Source: Sphingomonadales bacterium (GTDB taxonomy: Bacteria > Pseudomonadota > Alphaproteobacteria > SMXS01). From it: a stretch of DNA of 64,000 nucleotides. The DNA is taken from the NCBI GenBank assembly GCA_022844405.1, contig JALHLV010000017.1, forward strand, positions 24,081-88,080, given 5' to 3'. The notes beneath the pieces are model-generated. The model did no database searches. It saw nothing but the letters and a program-made list of their open reading frames with translations, and had not been told where the DNA came from. Positions 53,936 through 62,090 of this stretch are shown here, one piece after another; the stretch's first letter is position 1, and each line of letters starts with the position of its first letter. The translations under genes were made by a program, and so were the position numbers.

Positions 53936-54592
53936 CTAAGTCGGCTTCGCCAGCGCCAGGAACCCCGCCGTACAAAACGGCACGAACCGGTCCAGCAGGG
54001 TGTCGAAATCCGACGAATCCATCTTGCCGTCGGACAGCCGTTCGATGGCGCCGGTTTCCGCCAGCGCGTAGACGATGGCGCCGTGCATGAAATAGACGGC
54101 GTGGAACAGGTTCTTCTCATCCGCCCCGGGCAGCGCCTCGCGGAACGCGGCGATGAAGGCGCGGGTCATGGGCTCGAAGGTCTTCTCGTAGGGGGCCAGG
54201 AACACCTCGCTCTGGCGGGCCAGCGCACGGTGCGCCAGCAGATGCATGTAGCTGCGCCATTGCGGGCCGCGGCTCATCTTCTCGAACATGGGCTCGCAGA
54301 AGGCGCGGATCAGCGCGGCGACGCCGGGCGGGCCGTCCGACTCGGCCCGCAGCTTCTCCAGCGCCGCCATGTGGTCGGCCGCGTGCCCGGCGCCGCGGCG
54401 CTCGATCACCTCGCGGAACAGCGCGTCCTTGGGCCCGAAATAATAGTGCACCAGCGCCAGCTCGACGCCAGCGCAGCCGACGATTTCCCGAATGGACACG
54501 CCGTGATAGCCGCGTTCGGCGAACAGTTCCTCGGCCGCGTCGAGGATCTTCTCGCGCGTCGCCGAAGCATCCCGCCTTCGCACCGTGGACAT
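53936..54592 (-). CDS. TetR-family transcriptional regulator
   Basis: A 218-residue repressor-type protein. The N-terminal helix-turn-helix is TREKILDAAEELFAERGYHG with VSIREIVGCAGVELALVHYYF, the TetR signature. The helical C-terminal domain (about 75-218) would bind an inducer. The ATG at 54592 has AAGGA upstream; a TTG further upstream sits inside the operator and is rejected. It is divergent from Rieske copy C across 65 bases containing a perfect palindrome, so it very likely represses both. Confidence 0.9.
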   Translation of the reverse strand: MSTVRRRDASATREKILDAAEELFAERGYHGVSIREIVGCAGVELALVHYYFGPKDALFREVIERRGAGHAADHMAALEKLRAESDGPPGVAALIRAFCEPMFEKMSRGPQWRSYMHLLAHRALARQSEVFLAPYEKTFEPMTRAFIAAFREALPGADEKNLFHAVYFMHGAIVYALAETGAIERLSDGKMDSSDFDTLLDRFVPFCTAGFLALAKPT

Positions 54593-54620
54593 GAATCCTT
54601 GCCTGGCTATTCCTTCGGTA

Positions 54621-54636
54621 TTAGACAAATGTCTAA
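54621..54636. promoter_or_regulatory. Probable TetR operator between tetR and Rieske copy C
   Basis: TTAGACA and TGTCTAA form a perfect inverted repeat with a two-base spacer. It is the only clear palindrome in the 65-base divergent gap, 21 bases before the Rieske start and 28 bases before the TetR start. TTAGACAnnTGTCTAA is a common form of TetR operator. Confidence 0.8.
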
Positions 54637-54657
54637 TTGCTCACGGGGACGAACGCA

Positions 54658-56040
54658 ATGAACGAGCGCGTCAGGAAGTTCGCCAACGCCGAGGCGCCGG
54701 CCTTCCGCAGCTACCAGGACATCATCGCCACCGACAGCACGCCGATTGCGCCGCTGCTGGCGCTGAAATCGAACCCGCCGCAGCCCACCGACGACATTCC
54801 GCTGAGCCAGTTCACCTCGCAGGCGTTCTTCGACCTGGAGATGGAGCGCATGTGGCCGCGCGTGTGGCAGTTCGTCTGCCGCGAGGAGCACATCCCCGAG
54901 GTGGGCGACTACTGGGTGCACGACATCGGCGACTGGTCGATCATCGTCATCCGCACCGAGGACGGCATTCGCGGCTACTACAATTCCTGCCTGCACCGGG
55001 GCACCAGGCTGAAGCCGTCGGGGACCAGCGGCTGGAGCGCCGAGCTGCAGTGTCCGTTTCACGGCTGGAGCTGGACTCTGGACGGTACGCTGAACGAGGT
55101 GCCGTGCGCCTGGGAGTTCAAGCACCTGGACTACGAGGCGAACCGCCTGCCGCAGGTAAAGGTCGAGGCGTGGAACAGCTTCGTGTTCATCAACATGGAC
55201 GAAGACGCCAGGCCGCTGCTGGACTACCTGGAGGTTCTGCCCGAGCACTTCGCCAAGCGCGACCTCACCAACTGGTACACCTACGTCCACATCCGCAAGG
55301 AACTGGCCTGCAACTGGAAAGTGGCGCTCGAGGCCTTCATGGAAGCCTATCACACGCCGGTGGTCCATCCCGAGCTGACCACCGTGGTCAGCGACTGGAA
55401 CCTGCAGCACGACATCTTTGGCGACAATGTCAGCCGCGACCTCTCCGCCATGGGCGTGACCAGCCCGACCGCCAGACCGAAGACCGAACAGGAACTGCTC
55501 GACAGCATGTTCCTGGGCGACCCGACCACGTCGAAGGCGGGCGGGCGCCTGCTGGTGCCGGAAGGCAAGACGGCGCGCATCGTCGTCGCCGAGGCCATGC
55601 GCAAGAACTTCGCCGAGAAGTTCGGCATGGACCTGTCGAACCTGTCCGACGCCGAGATCATCGACTCGCTGAAGTACAACGTCTTCCCCAACGTCATGGT
55701 CAACGCGGGCCTGACCACGGCGCAGATGACGGTATTCTGGCCCATGGGCAACGACCCCAACCGCTGCGTGATGGAAAACTACCGGCTGCGCCCGTTCCAG
55801 CCCGAAGGCGGCCGCCCGGATCCCGCCGAGCCGTTCCGGCTGCGCGAGGAGGATTCGTTCGCGCTGGTGCCCGGGCTCGATCCCTTCGTCGCCAGCGTCT
55901 ACGACCAGGACACCGGCATCATGCGCTGGCAGCAGGAAGGCATGCGCGGCAGCAGGAAGGGCAAGGCGACGCTGTCGAGCTACCAGGAGTCGCGCATCCG
56001 CCGCATCCACGAGACGCTGGCCAAGTATATGGGCGAGTAG
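54658..56040 (+). CDS. Rieske ring-hydroxylating oxygenase alpha subunit (copy C)
   Basis: A 460-residue oxygenase. Rieske site C111/H113 (CLHRGTR) and C132/H135 (CPFHGW); mononuclear iron H232-x4-H237 (YHTPVVHPE). It is the most divergent of the three: residues around the second histidine are TPVVHPEL, and its C-terminal end is SSYQESRIRRIHETLAKYMGE-like. Control by the adjacent TetR is likely. The ATG at 54658 follows CGGGGACGAACGCA. The remnant of another gene starts five bases after its stop, and an MFS gene follows, so this operon probably once carried a further enzyme. Confidence 0.92.
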   Translation: MNERVRKFANAEAPAFRSYQDIIATDSTPIAPLLALKSNPPQPTDDIPLSQFTSQAFFDLEMERMWPRVWQFVCREEHIPEVGDYWVHDIGDWSIIVIRTEDGIRGYYNSCLHRGTRLKPSGTSGWSAELQCPFHGWSWTLDGTLNEVPCAWEFKHLDYEANRLPQVKVEAWNSFVFINMDEDARPLLDYLEVLPEHFAKRDLTNWYTYVHIRKELACNWKVALEAFMEAYHTPVVHPELTTVVSDWNLQHDIFGDNVSRDLSAMGVTSPTARPKTEQELLDSMFLGDPTTSKAGGRLLVPEGKTARIVVAEAMRKNFAEKFGMDLSNLSDAEIIDSLKYNVFPNVMVNAGLTTAQMTVFWPMGNDPNRCVMENYRLRPFQPEGGRPDPAEPFRLREEDSFALVPGLDPFVASVYDQDTGIMRWQQEGMRGSRKGKATLSSYQESRIRRIHETLAKYMGE

Positions 56041-56044
56041 GTCC

Positions 56045-56146
56045 TTGCCCGACCTGCTGGCGAGCTACTTCACCATCGCCGGCGACCAAAACCTGTCCCG
56101 CGGGCGACGACTCGGGGCAGTAGCGCGCCGACGCCCTGACCGCTAA
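56045..56146 (+). pseudogene. Truncated start of a sugar phosphate isomerase/epimerase-like gene
   Basis: Starting at TTG four bases after the Rieske stop, 14 codons read LPDLLASYFTIAGD and then lose any family character before TAA at 56144. That opening is the one I know from TIM-barrel sugar phosphate isomerase/epimerases often found in oxygenase clusters. The barrel itself is gone. The match is short, so this is a guess with moderate support. Confidence 0.4.
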
Positions 56147-56177
56147 GGTTGCGGCCTCACAGCCCGGAGCCTTCTCC

Positions 56178-57479
56178 TTGGACACCGCCGACCGGACGGC
56201 CGCGTCATCCGAAACCGCCGGCCGCTGGACCATCGTGGCCCTGCTGCTGGCGGTGCAGATCTTCGCCAACGTCGACCGCCAGATCCTGAACGTGCTGGTC
56301 GAGCCGGTGAAGGCCGAGTTCGGCCTGTCCGACAAGGTGATGGGGCTGCTGACCGGCGCGGCGTTTTCGGTGTTCTACGCCGTCCTCGGCGTGCCGCTCG
56401 CGCTGCTGGCCGACCGGGCCAACCGGCGCAACCTGATCGCCGCCTCCATCGCCGTGTGGAGTGCCATGACCGTGCTCTGCGGCCTGGCGACGACCGCCCT
56501 GCAGCTCGTCCTGGCGCGCATTGGCGTGGCGGTGGGCGAGGCGGGCGCGGGACCGGCATCGCAAAGCATCGTCTCGGACCTGTTCGCGCCCAAGGAGCGG
56601 GCGCTGCCGATGGCCATGCTGGCGGTGGGACCCAATCTCGGCATCATGTTCGGCTTCGTCGCCGGCAGCATCCTGGCCGAGATGTTCGGCTGGCGCATGG
56701 CGTTCATCGTGGTCGGCGTGCCGGGCCTGCTGATGGCGCTGGTCATCCTCGCCGCCATGCGCGAGCCGCGCCGCGGCATGATCGACCGGGTGGCGGACCG
56801 GCCCGAGGACAGGCCGGGCTTCGGCACCCTGCTGCGGACCCTCGCCGCGCGCCCGTCGCTCTTGTGGATCATCGCCGGGTTTTCCTGCGCCGGCATGTTC
56901 GGCTATGGCGCCATCGCCTGGGCGACGGCGTTCTTTCACCGAAGCTACGGCCTGAGCCCGGGCGAGATCGGGCCGGTCATCGGCATCCTGGTTGGCGTCG
57001 GCGGCGCCATCGGCACCCTGGCCGGCGGCTGGCTGGCCGACCGCACCGGCAAGCACGACGTGCGCTGGCGGTTATGGATCATCTGCATCTCGGCCAGCAT
57101 CGCCGCGCCGCTGTCGACCGCCGCGTTTCTGGCGCAGAACCCGTGGTTGACCCTGGCGCTGATGACCCTGCCCGCGTCGGTCGCCATCTTCCATGCCGGC
57201 CCCAGCTTCGCGCTGGTGCAGGAGCTGGTGCCGCTGCGGCTGCGCGCGTTGGCGGCGGCGTTCCTGCTGTTCTGCCTCAACGTGATCGGCGGCGGCCTCG
57301 GCCCGTTCATCGTCGGGCTGCTGAGCGACCTGATGGCGCCGTCGCTGGGCCGCGAGTCGCTGCGCTACGCCATGCTGGCGCTGACCGTACCGATCCTGCT
57401 CAGCGTGCTGTTCTACTATCTGGCCGCGCGCCGCCTGCCGCGCGACCTGGCCGACGCGCACGCGGCGGCGGCTGCCTGA
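56178..57479 (+). CDS. Major facilitator superfamily transporter
   Basis: A 433-residue inner-membrane protein with 12 hydrophobic segments. Motif A between helices 2 and 3 is LGVPLALLADRANRRN, with its relative GGWLADRTGKHD between 8 and 9. An N-terminal NVDRQILNVLVEPVKAEFGLSD resembles the spinster/aromatic-acid type. Start: TTG at 56178 with GGAG upstream; no ATG fits. Position after a TetR-controlled Rieske gene suggests uptake of the aromatic or terpenoid substrate, by inference. It is convergent with the lipoprotein gene. Confidence 0.88.
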   Translation: MDTADRTAASSETAGRWTIVALLLAVQIFANVDRQILNVLVEPVKAEFGLSDKVMGLLTGAAFSVFYAVLGVPLALLADRANRRNLIAASIAVWSAMTVLCGLATTALQLVLARIGVAVGEAGAGPASQSIVSDLFAPKERALPMAMLAVGPNLGIMFGFVAGSILAEMFGWRMAFIVVGVPGLLMALVILAAMREPRRGMIDRVADRPEDRPGFGTLLRTLAARPSLLWIIAGFSCAGMFGYGAIAWATAFFHRSYGLSPGEIGPVIGILVGVGGAIGTLAGGWLADRTGKHDVRWRLWIICISASIAAPLSTAAFLAQNPWLTLALMTLPASVAIFHAGPSFALVQELVPLRLRALAAAFLLFCLNVIGGGLGPFIVGLLSDLMAPSLGRESLRYAMLALTVPILLSVLFYYLAARRLPRDLADAHAAAAA

Positions 57480-57953
57480 TCATATCTGCTGCACCGCGCT
57501 GGGCTGGGCCGATGGGTCGCCGAACGCCGGCGACCTGATGTTGAGGGCGTTCAGCTTCAACTCGCCGCCGCTGCTGCGCAGGACCATACGGATCACCGCC
57601 GGCCCCTTGGCGAACTTGGCGTTGATGTCGACGGTGACGAAGGTGCCCTTGCCGGTGGCGGTGAAATAACCGGTCGTCGCCGGCGGCTCGAAGCTGGAAA
57701 GGTCGCCAAGCTTCGAGAACACAATGAACTTGCGTTGCTGGTCGGCGCTGCCGATCGTGCTGTTGAATTCCTCGGTGCCGTAGGGCTTGAGTGCGTCCGC
57801 CCGCCATTCGGCGATCACCGGCACCACCTCGGTGGAGAACTTCTCCACCGCCTCCCTCGACGGGCCGATCACGCCGCAGGCCGCGAGCCATACCGCCAGC
57901 GTCAGCACACTCGCGCGCCAAGTCCGCTGGACTGGCAAGGGTGCAGGCGGCAT
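57480..57953 (-). CDS. Small lipoprotein of unknown family
   Basis: A 157-residue lipoprotein. The signal peptide ends in lipobox LAAC (Cys28 of the ATG-57953 start). The mature part has a helix (SREAVEKFSTEVVPVIAEWRAD) and then a beta-rich domain (GSADQQRKFIVFSKLGDLSSFEPP, GKGTFVTVDINAKFAKGPAVIRMVL). It reads like a periplasmic protein anchored to a membrane. I do not recognise the family. A GTG start at 57974 is possible. Its stop abuts that of the MFS gene. Confidence 0.74.
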   Translation of the reverse strand: MPPAPLPVQRTWRASVLTLAVWLAACGVIGPSREAVEKFSTEVVPVIAEWRADALKPYGTEEFNSTIGSADQQRKFIVFSKLGDLSSFEPPATTGYFTATGKGTFVTVDINAKFAKGPAVIRMVLRSSGGELKLNALNIRSPAFGDPSAQPSAVQQI

Positions 57954-58065
57954 CGGCGACCCTTTGCGGTGAACGGTGCCCCAGTTTCCCCTCGTCGCGG
58001 CGCAGAGGCAACTTCGTTCCCATATGCTTCTGGAGTAAAATACCGGCAGACGCGTGGAGGGAACC

Positions 58066-59862
58066 ATGAACCGCATACTTGCCGGCAGCCTTGTAGCAGC
58101 GGCCCTTGTCATCGGCGCATCCGTGCTAGCACCCGGAGGCCCGCGGACGACGACTCATGCCGCCGACGCGACGCGCCTGTTCGACCCGTCGCGTCTCCAG
58201 GCCGGATTGTGCGGCGGCGGCCGTGCCGGGGGCGACCGGCTGTCCCGGCTGGTCGCCCTGTTCGCCATCCCGGCGGCGCGGGCCGCGACCCAATCGGCGG
58301 ACATGCCGACGCTCTACGACAATCTGGGCAGCTTCTCCATGAAGGTGACCACCAGTTCGCCCCAGGCGCAGGCCTATTTCGACCAGGGCGTGCGGCTAAT
58401 GTTCGGCTTCAACCATGCCGAGGCGATCCGCGCCTTCAAGGCGGCGCAGGGTATCGATCCGCATTGCGCCATGTGCTTCTGGGGCGAATCGCTGTCGCTG
58501 GGCGCCAACATCAACGTGCCGATGGACCCTGAAGCCTCACCGCCGGCATGGGACGCGCTGCAGAAGGCGGCCGCCGCCGTCGACACCGAGACCGACGTGG
58601 AGAAGGCGTTGATCGAGGCGCTGAAGGCCCGCTATTCCATCGATTCCAAATCCGAGCGCGCACCGTTCGATGCGGCCTATGCCGACGCCATGAAGGCGGT
58701 GCACGAGCGCTTCCCCGACAACCCGGACGTCGCCGTGTTCTACGCCGAGGCGGCCATGGACACCCAGCCTTGGGACTACTGGGAAGCCGACCGCGTGACG
58801 CCGAAAGGGCGCATGGGTGCGGCCATCGCCGCGATCGAGAAGGTGATCGCCGCCCACCCGGACCATCCGGGCGCGATCCACCTCTACATCCACCTGACCG
58901 AGGCGTCGGGCGACCCGTGGAAGGCGGAGGCGCCGGCCGGGCGGTTGGCGGCGCTGATGCCGGGGCAGGGCCATCTGGTGCACATGCCGTCGCACACCTG
59001 GTACCGCGTCGGACGGTTCAAGGACTCGCTGGCCAGCAACATCGCCGCCGCCGAGGCCGACGAGGCGTTCATCCGCGCCGCGAATGCCGGCGACGGGCTC
59101 TATGCCAATGCCTACTATCCGCACAACGTGCATTTCGTGCTGACCTCGGCGCTGATGGCCGGCGACGGCAGGAACGCCCTCGCGGCGGCCGACAAGCTGG
59201 CGAAGATCATCAATCCCGAGATGGCGCTGGCGGTCCCCGGACTGGTGCAACCGGTGATGGCGGCGCCCTACCTGGCCCGGGCGCTGTTCGCGCCGCCCGG
59301 CGACGTGCTGGCGCTGCAGCGGCCGGACGACCGCTTTCCCTTCGTCATCGCCCAGTGGCGCTATGCAAGGGGCATCGCCCACGCGCTCGAGGGGGACGCG
59401 GCGGCGGCGCGCGCCGAGATCAAGGCGATCGCCGCCATCCGCGAAGGCCCCGCCATGCAGGTGCTGGTCGACGCCAACGTGCCGGCGCCCCAGATCCTGC
59501 AGATATCCGAGCTGGTGATCGGCGCCCGCGCCGCCCAGGCCGAAGGCAACTACGCCGACGCCGCCACATTGCTGCGCCAGGCCATCGCCCTCGAGGACGC
59601 CATTCCCTATACCGAGCCGCCCTATTGGTACTATCCCATCCGCCAGACACTGGGCGCCGTGCTGCTGCAGGCAGGCAAGACCGGCGAGGCGGTGCAGGCG
59701 TTCCGCGAGGCGCTGATCCGCAGCCCCGGCAATGGCTGGGCGCTGTACGGCCTGAAGGAAGCCTACGCCAAGGCCGGCGACCCGTTCGCGGCGTCGGCGA
59801 CGCGGGAGCTCTACCGCAAGGCCTGGGCGGGAGAAGCGGACCCGGCGCTCAACCGGATCTGA
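58066..59862 (+). CDS. Secreted TPR-repeat protein
   Basis: A 598-residue protein. An N-terminal hydrophobic segment (about 5-24) is a signal peptide or anchor; two cysteine pairs occur in the N-terminal third (IDPHCAMCFWG, residues about 130-137). TPR-like helices follow throughout (YFDQGVRLMFGFNHAEAIRAFKAA; GAIHLYIHLTEASGDPWKAEAPAGRL; AQAEGNYADAATLLRQAIAL; GKTGEAVQAFREAL). Such tetratricopeptide proteins with a CxxC in 'CAMCFWG' occur in many proteobacteria, function unknown. The ATG at 58066 has GGAGG upstream; divergent from the small lipoprotein gene. Confidence 0.83.
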   Translation: MNRILAGSLVAAALVIGASVLAPGGPRTTTHAADATRLFDPSRLQAGLCGGGRAGGDRLSRLVALFAIPAARAATQSADMPTLYDNLGSFSMKVTTSSPQAQAYFDQGVRLMFGFNHAEAIRAFKAAQGIDPHCAMCFWGESLSLGANINVPMDPEASPPAWDALQKAAAAVDTETDVEKALIEALKARYSIDSKSERAPFDAAYADAMKAVHERFPDNPDVAVFYAEAAMDTQPWDYWEADRVTPKGRMGAAIAAIEKVIAAHPDHPGAIHLYIHLTEASGDPWKAEAPAGRLAALMPGQGHLVHMPSHTWYRVGRFKDSLASNIAAAEADEAFIRAANAGDGLYANAYYPHNVHFVLTSALMAGDGRNALAAADKLAKIINPEMALAVPGLVQPVMAAPYLARALFAPPGDVLALQRPDDRFPFVIAQWRYARGIAHALEGDAAAARAEIKAIAAIREGPAMQVLVDANVPAPQILQISELVIGARAAQAEGNYADAATLLRQAIALEDAIPYTEPPYWYYPIRQTLGAVLLQAGKTGEAVQAFREALIRSPGNGWALYGLKEAYAKAGDPFAASATRELYRKAWAGEADPALNRI

Positions 59863-59886
59863 GGCGCTCGATCAGCGCCATGGCGC

Positions 59887-59915
59887 TTGACAACGCATTG
59901 CCGACGCCTAATACT
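59887..59915 (+). promoter_or_regulatory. Near-consensus sigma-70 promoter of the ArsR gene
   Basis: TTGACA (59887-59892) is followed after 17 bases by AATACT (or after 16 by TAATAC). Transcription would start at about 59921-59923, that is at the ATG itself, so the message is probably leaderless. No ribosome binding site precedes this ATG. Confidence 0.7.
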
Positions 59916-59934
59916 AAACCTTATGGTTAAGTAT
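59911..59934. promoter_or_regulatory. Imperfect palindrome over the -10 box and start codon: probable ArsR operator
   Basis: Ten-base arms ATACTAAACC and GGTTAAGTAT differ at one pair and flank TTAT. The site covers the -10 box, the predicted transcription start and the first codons of the ArsR gene, an ideal place for autorepression. Confidence 0.72.
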
Positions 59935-60291
59935 GAGTCGCCAGCCCTGGATCGTACCTTCGCCGCCCTGTCGGATCCGACGCGCCGCGCCCTGCTGGCG
60001 AGACTTGAGCAGGGCAACCTGTCGGTCAGCGAGCTGGCGCGGCCGTTCGCGATGTCGCTCCCTGCGGTGATGAAGCATCTGGACGTGCTGTCGGACGCGG
60101 GCCTGGTCACCCGCAGCAAGACCGGCCGCACGGTAACCTGCGCGCTGAACGCCGAGCCCATGGAAGACGCCGTGGGCTGGCTGTCGCGCTACGAACGCTT
60201 CTGGACCGGCGCGCTCGACCGGCTCGCCGCCCTTGTCGAAGAGGATGAACCATGTCCACCAAGCCCAGCCTCGCCATCAGGCGCCGACTGA
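59923..60291 (+). CDS. ArsR-family winged-helix repressor
   Basis: A 122-residue ArsR-type regulator (LDRTFAALSDPTRRALLARLEQ, LSVSELARPFAMSLPAVMKHLDVL, then LVTRSKTGRTVTC). It belongs to the metal-free subgroup that sits beside AHSA1/SRPBCC genes. The ATG at 59923 is at the predicted transcription start with no ribosome binding site; an in-frame TTG in the -35 box is rejected. Its last 40 bases overlap the start of the AHSA1 gene in another frame, giving translational coupling. It probably represses its own operon of three genes. Confidence 0.88.
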   Translation: MVKYESPALDRTFAALSDPTRRALLARLEQGNLSVSELARPFAMSLPAVMKHLDVLSDAGLVTRSKTGRTVTCALNAEPMEDAVGWLSRYERFWTGALDRLAALVEEDEPCPPSPASPSGAD

Positions 60292-60680
60292 ATGCTCCGC
60301 CTGCCCGGGTCTACGACGCTTGGACCAGGCCCGAGGTGTTGGTGCGCTGGTTCGGACCCGGCGACACCAGGGTTGTCCGGGCCGAGGCCGATGTGCGGGT
60401 GGGTGGCCGGTTCAACATCGTCTTCGAGGGCGATGACGGCGAGATTCACGACGTCAGCGGCACCTATCGCGAGGTCGTGGCTAACCGGCGCCTGGTGTTT
60501 ACCTGGACCTGGATCAGCACGCCGGAGCGGGAATCGGTGGTGACTGTCGCGCTGGCGCCGGACGGTGACGCCACGCTGCTGGTCCTGACCCACGAAGCGT
60601 TCTTCAACGAAACCGTGCGCGACAACCACCGGTCCGGCTGGTCGCAGGGTCTCGACAAGCTCGAGGCCCTGTTTGCCTGA
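60252..60680 (+). CDS. AHSA1/SRPBCC-domain protein
   Basis: A 142-residue START-like helix-grip protein (LAIRRRLNAPPARVYDAWTR, EVLVRWFGPGDTRV, VGGRFNIVFEGDDGE, GTYREVVANRRLVFTWTW). Proteins of this group sit next to ArsR repressors and bind a small hydrophobic ligand in their cavity. It starts within the ArsR gene (40-base overlap) with GAAGAGG before the ATG. A ligand or partner role in regulation is an inference from the family context. Confidence 0.87.
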   Translation: MSTKPSLAIRRRLNAPPARVYDAWTRPEVLVRWFGPGDTRVVRAEADVRVGGRFNIVFEGDDGEIHDVSGTYREVVANRRLVFTWTWISTPERESVVTVALAPDGDATLLVLTHEAFFNETVRDNHRSGWSQGLDKLEALFA

Positions 60681-60698
60681 AACACAAGGAGATGGACG

Positions 60699-61133
60699 AT
60701 GAACGACACCGGCGACGAAAAGGCGATCCGCGACCTGATGAGCGAACTGAAGCGGGCGCTGCGCGACCGGGACGCGGAGTCCCTGCGGGGCCTCTACGCC
60801 GATGACGCGGTCACCTACGACCTGGCGCCGCCCTTGCAGCTGAGCGCCGCCGATCCCTATATCGCCGGCGTCCGCAAATGGTTCTCGGACTGGCGCACGC
60901 CCATTGAAATGGAAACCCGCGATGAGCGCCTGCATGTGGGCGACGACGTCGCGTTCAGCACCAGCCTGTCGCATATGCGCGGCACCAAAGTCGATGGCGA
61001 GGTCGATATCTGGTCCAGGGCGACGTTCGGCTTCCGGAAGATCGGCGGTGAATGGAAGATCGTCCATGAGCATACGTCCGTGCCCTTCTACATGGACGGC
61101 AGCTTCAAGGCGTCGATCGACTTGAAGCCGTAG
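60699..61133 (+). CDS. SnoaL/ketosteroid-isomerase-like protein (NTF2 fold)
   Basis: A 144-residue NTF2-fold protein of the SgcJ/EcaC/DUF4440 kind (DEKAIRDLMSELKRALRDRD, LYADDAVTYDLAPP, ATFGFRKIGGEWKIVHEHTS). It follows the AHSA1 gene by 18 bases (AAGGAGA ribosome site) and is the third gene of the ArsR operon. The catalytic Tyr/Asp pair of true ketosteroid isomerases is not evident, so activity is unknown. Confidence 0.85.
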   Translation: MNDTGDEKAIRDLMSELKRALRDRDAESLRGLYADDAVTYDLAPPLQLSAADPYIAGVRKWFSDWRTPIEMETRDERLHVGDDVAFSTSLSHMRGTKVDGEVDIWSRATFGFRKIGGEWKIVHEHTSVPFYMDGSFKASIDLKP

Positions 61134-61135
61134 AA

Positions 61136-61939
61136 CTATTTCAACCGCTTGATCAGCGCCATGGCGGCGGCGGGATTGCGCGCCTTGTGCCCGCTGATGA
61201 CGTAGAGGAAGACGTCGCGCGGCGCGGCCTTCGGGGCGCCGCCGACCGAATGCAGGCCCTTCGGCACGCCGCCCGCCGCATAGGCCTTCGCCCGCTCCGC
61301 CCACGCGTCGAGCGCCTTGGGCGCATAGCCGAGCGGATGGCCTTCCTCGGTGCCCATGATGCGGAGATAGACGAAGGAGGCGGTGGGATCGGCGATCTGC
61401 GGATAGTCCGAATCGCCCGCCGTGACCACGGCCACGTTGTACCTGCGCGCCAGGTCGACGAAGTCCGGCGTGCGGAAGCTGTCATGGCGCACCTCGACCG
61501 CGTGCCGGATGGTCCGCCCGCCGGCCTGGTGCGGCAGCAGCTTGAGGAACGCCTCGAAATCGTCGGGATTGAACTTCTTGGTGCCGGCGAACTGCCAGTT
61601 GATGGGACCCAGCTTGTCCTTCAATTCCAGCACGCCGCTGGCGATGAACCGCTCGACGGATTCGCCGGCCTCGGCGAGCACGCGCCGGTTGGTGGCGAAG
61701 CGCGGCCCCTTCAGCGCGAACACGAAGTCCTCGGGCGTTTCGTCGTGCCACTTGGCGAAGGTTTCGGGCTTCTGCGAGCCGTAGAAGGTGCCGTTCACCT
61801 CGATGGAGGTCAGCTTGCGGCTGGCATATTCCAGCTCGCGCTTCCGGGCCAGGCCCTCGGGATAGAAGTCGTCGCGCCACGGCTCGAACGTCCAGCCGCC
61901 GATGCCGACGCGGACTGCGGGTTTTTCGGTCTGGGACAT
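61136..61939 (-). CDS. DUF72 family protein
   Basis: A 267-residue TIM-barrel-like protein of the DUF72 (YecE) family, recognisable from VRIGIGGWTFEPWRDDFYPEGL near the start, LTSIEVNGTFYGSQKPETFAKW, FALKGPRFATNRR, and the C-terminal VFLYVISGHKARNPAAAMAL. The function is unknown in all bacteria. The ATG at 61939 has GGAGCCC upstream. It is convergent with the SnoaL-like gene (2 bases) and divergent from the pentapeptide gene. Confidence 0.9.
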   Translation of the reverse strand: MSQTEKPAVRVGIGGWTFEPWRDDFYPEGLARKRELEYASRKLTSIEVNGTFYGSQKPETFAKWHDETPEDFVFALKGPRFATNRRVLAEAGESVERFIASGVLELKDKLGPINWQFAGTKKFNPDDFEAFLKLLPHQAGGRTIRHAVEVRHDSFRTPDFVDLARRYNVAVVTAGDSDYPQIADPTASFVYLRIMGTEEGHPLGYAPKALDAWAERAKAYAAGGVPKGLHSVGGAPKAAPRDVFLYVISGHKARNPAAAMALIKRLK

Positions 61940-62090
61940 GGAAGGGCTCCGGCCAATGAACCGGAAACCTACAACGCGACGCCGGGGATTTCAAAACCGG
62001 CGCGCGCAACCTGCCGCGCCGCCGCGAAATCAGCCATCGACATGGCCGCATTCCCGGATGTATCGCAGAGCGATATTGGGGAGGACGGCC

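Noticed and set aside
54593..54628. TTG start for TetR at 54628
   Set aside because: It falls inside the operator palindrome, while the ATG at 54592 has a proper AAGGA site.
59887..59922. TTG start for ArsR at 59887
   Set aside because: It is the -35 box itself, and the ATG at 59923 matches the family N terminus.
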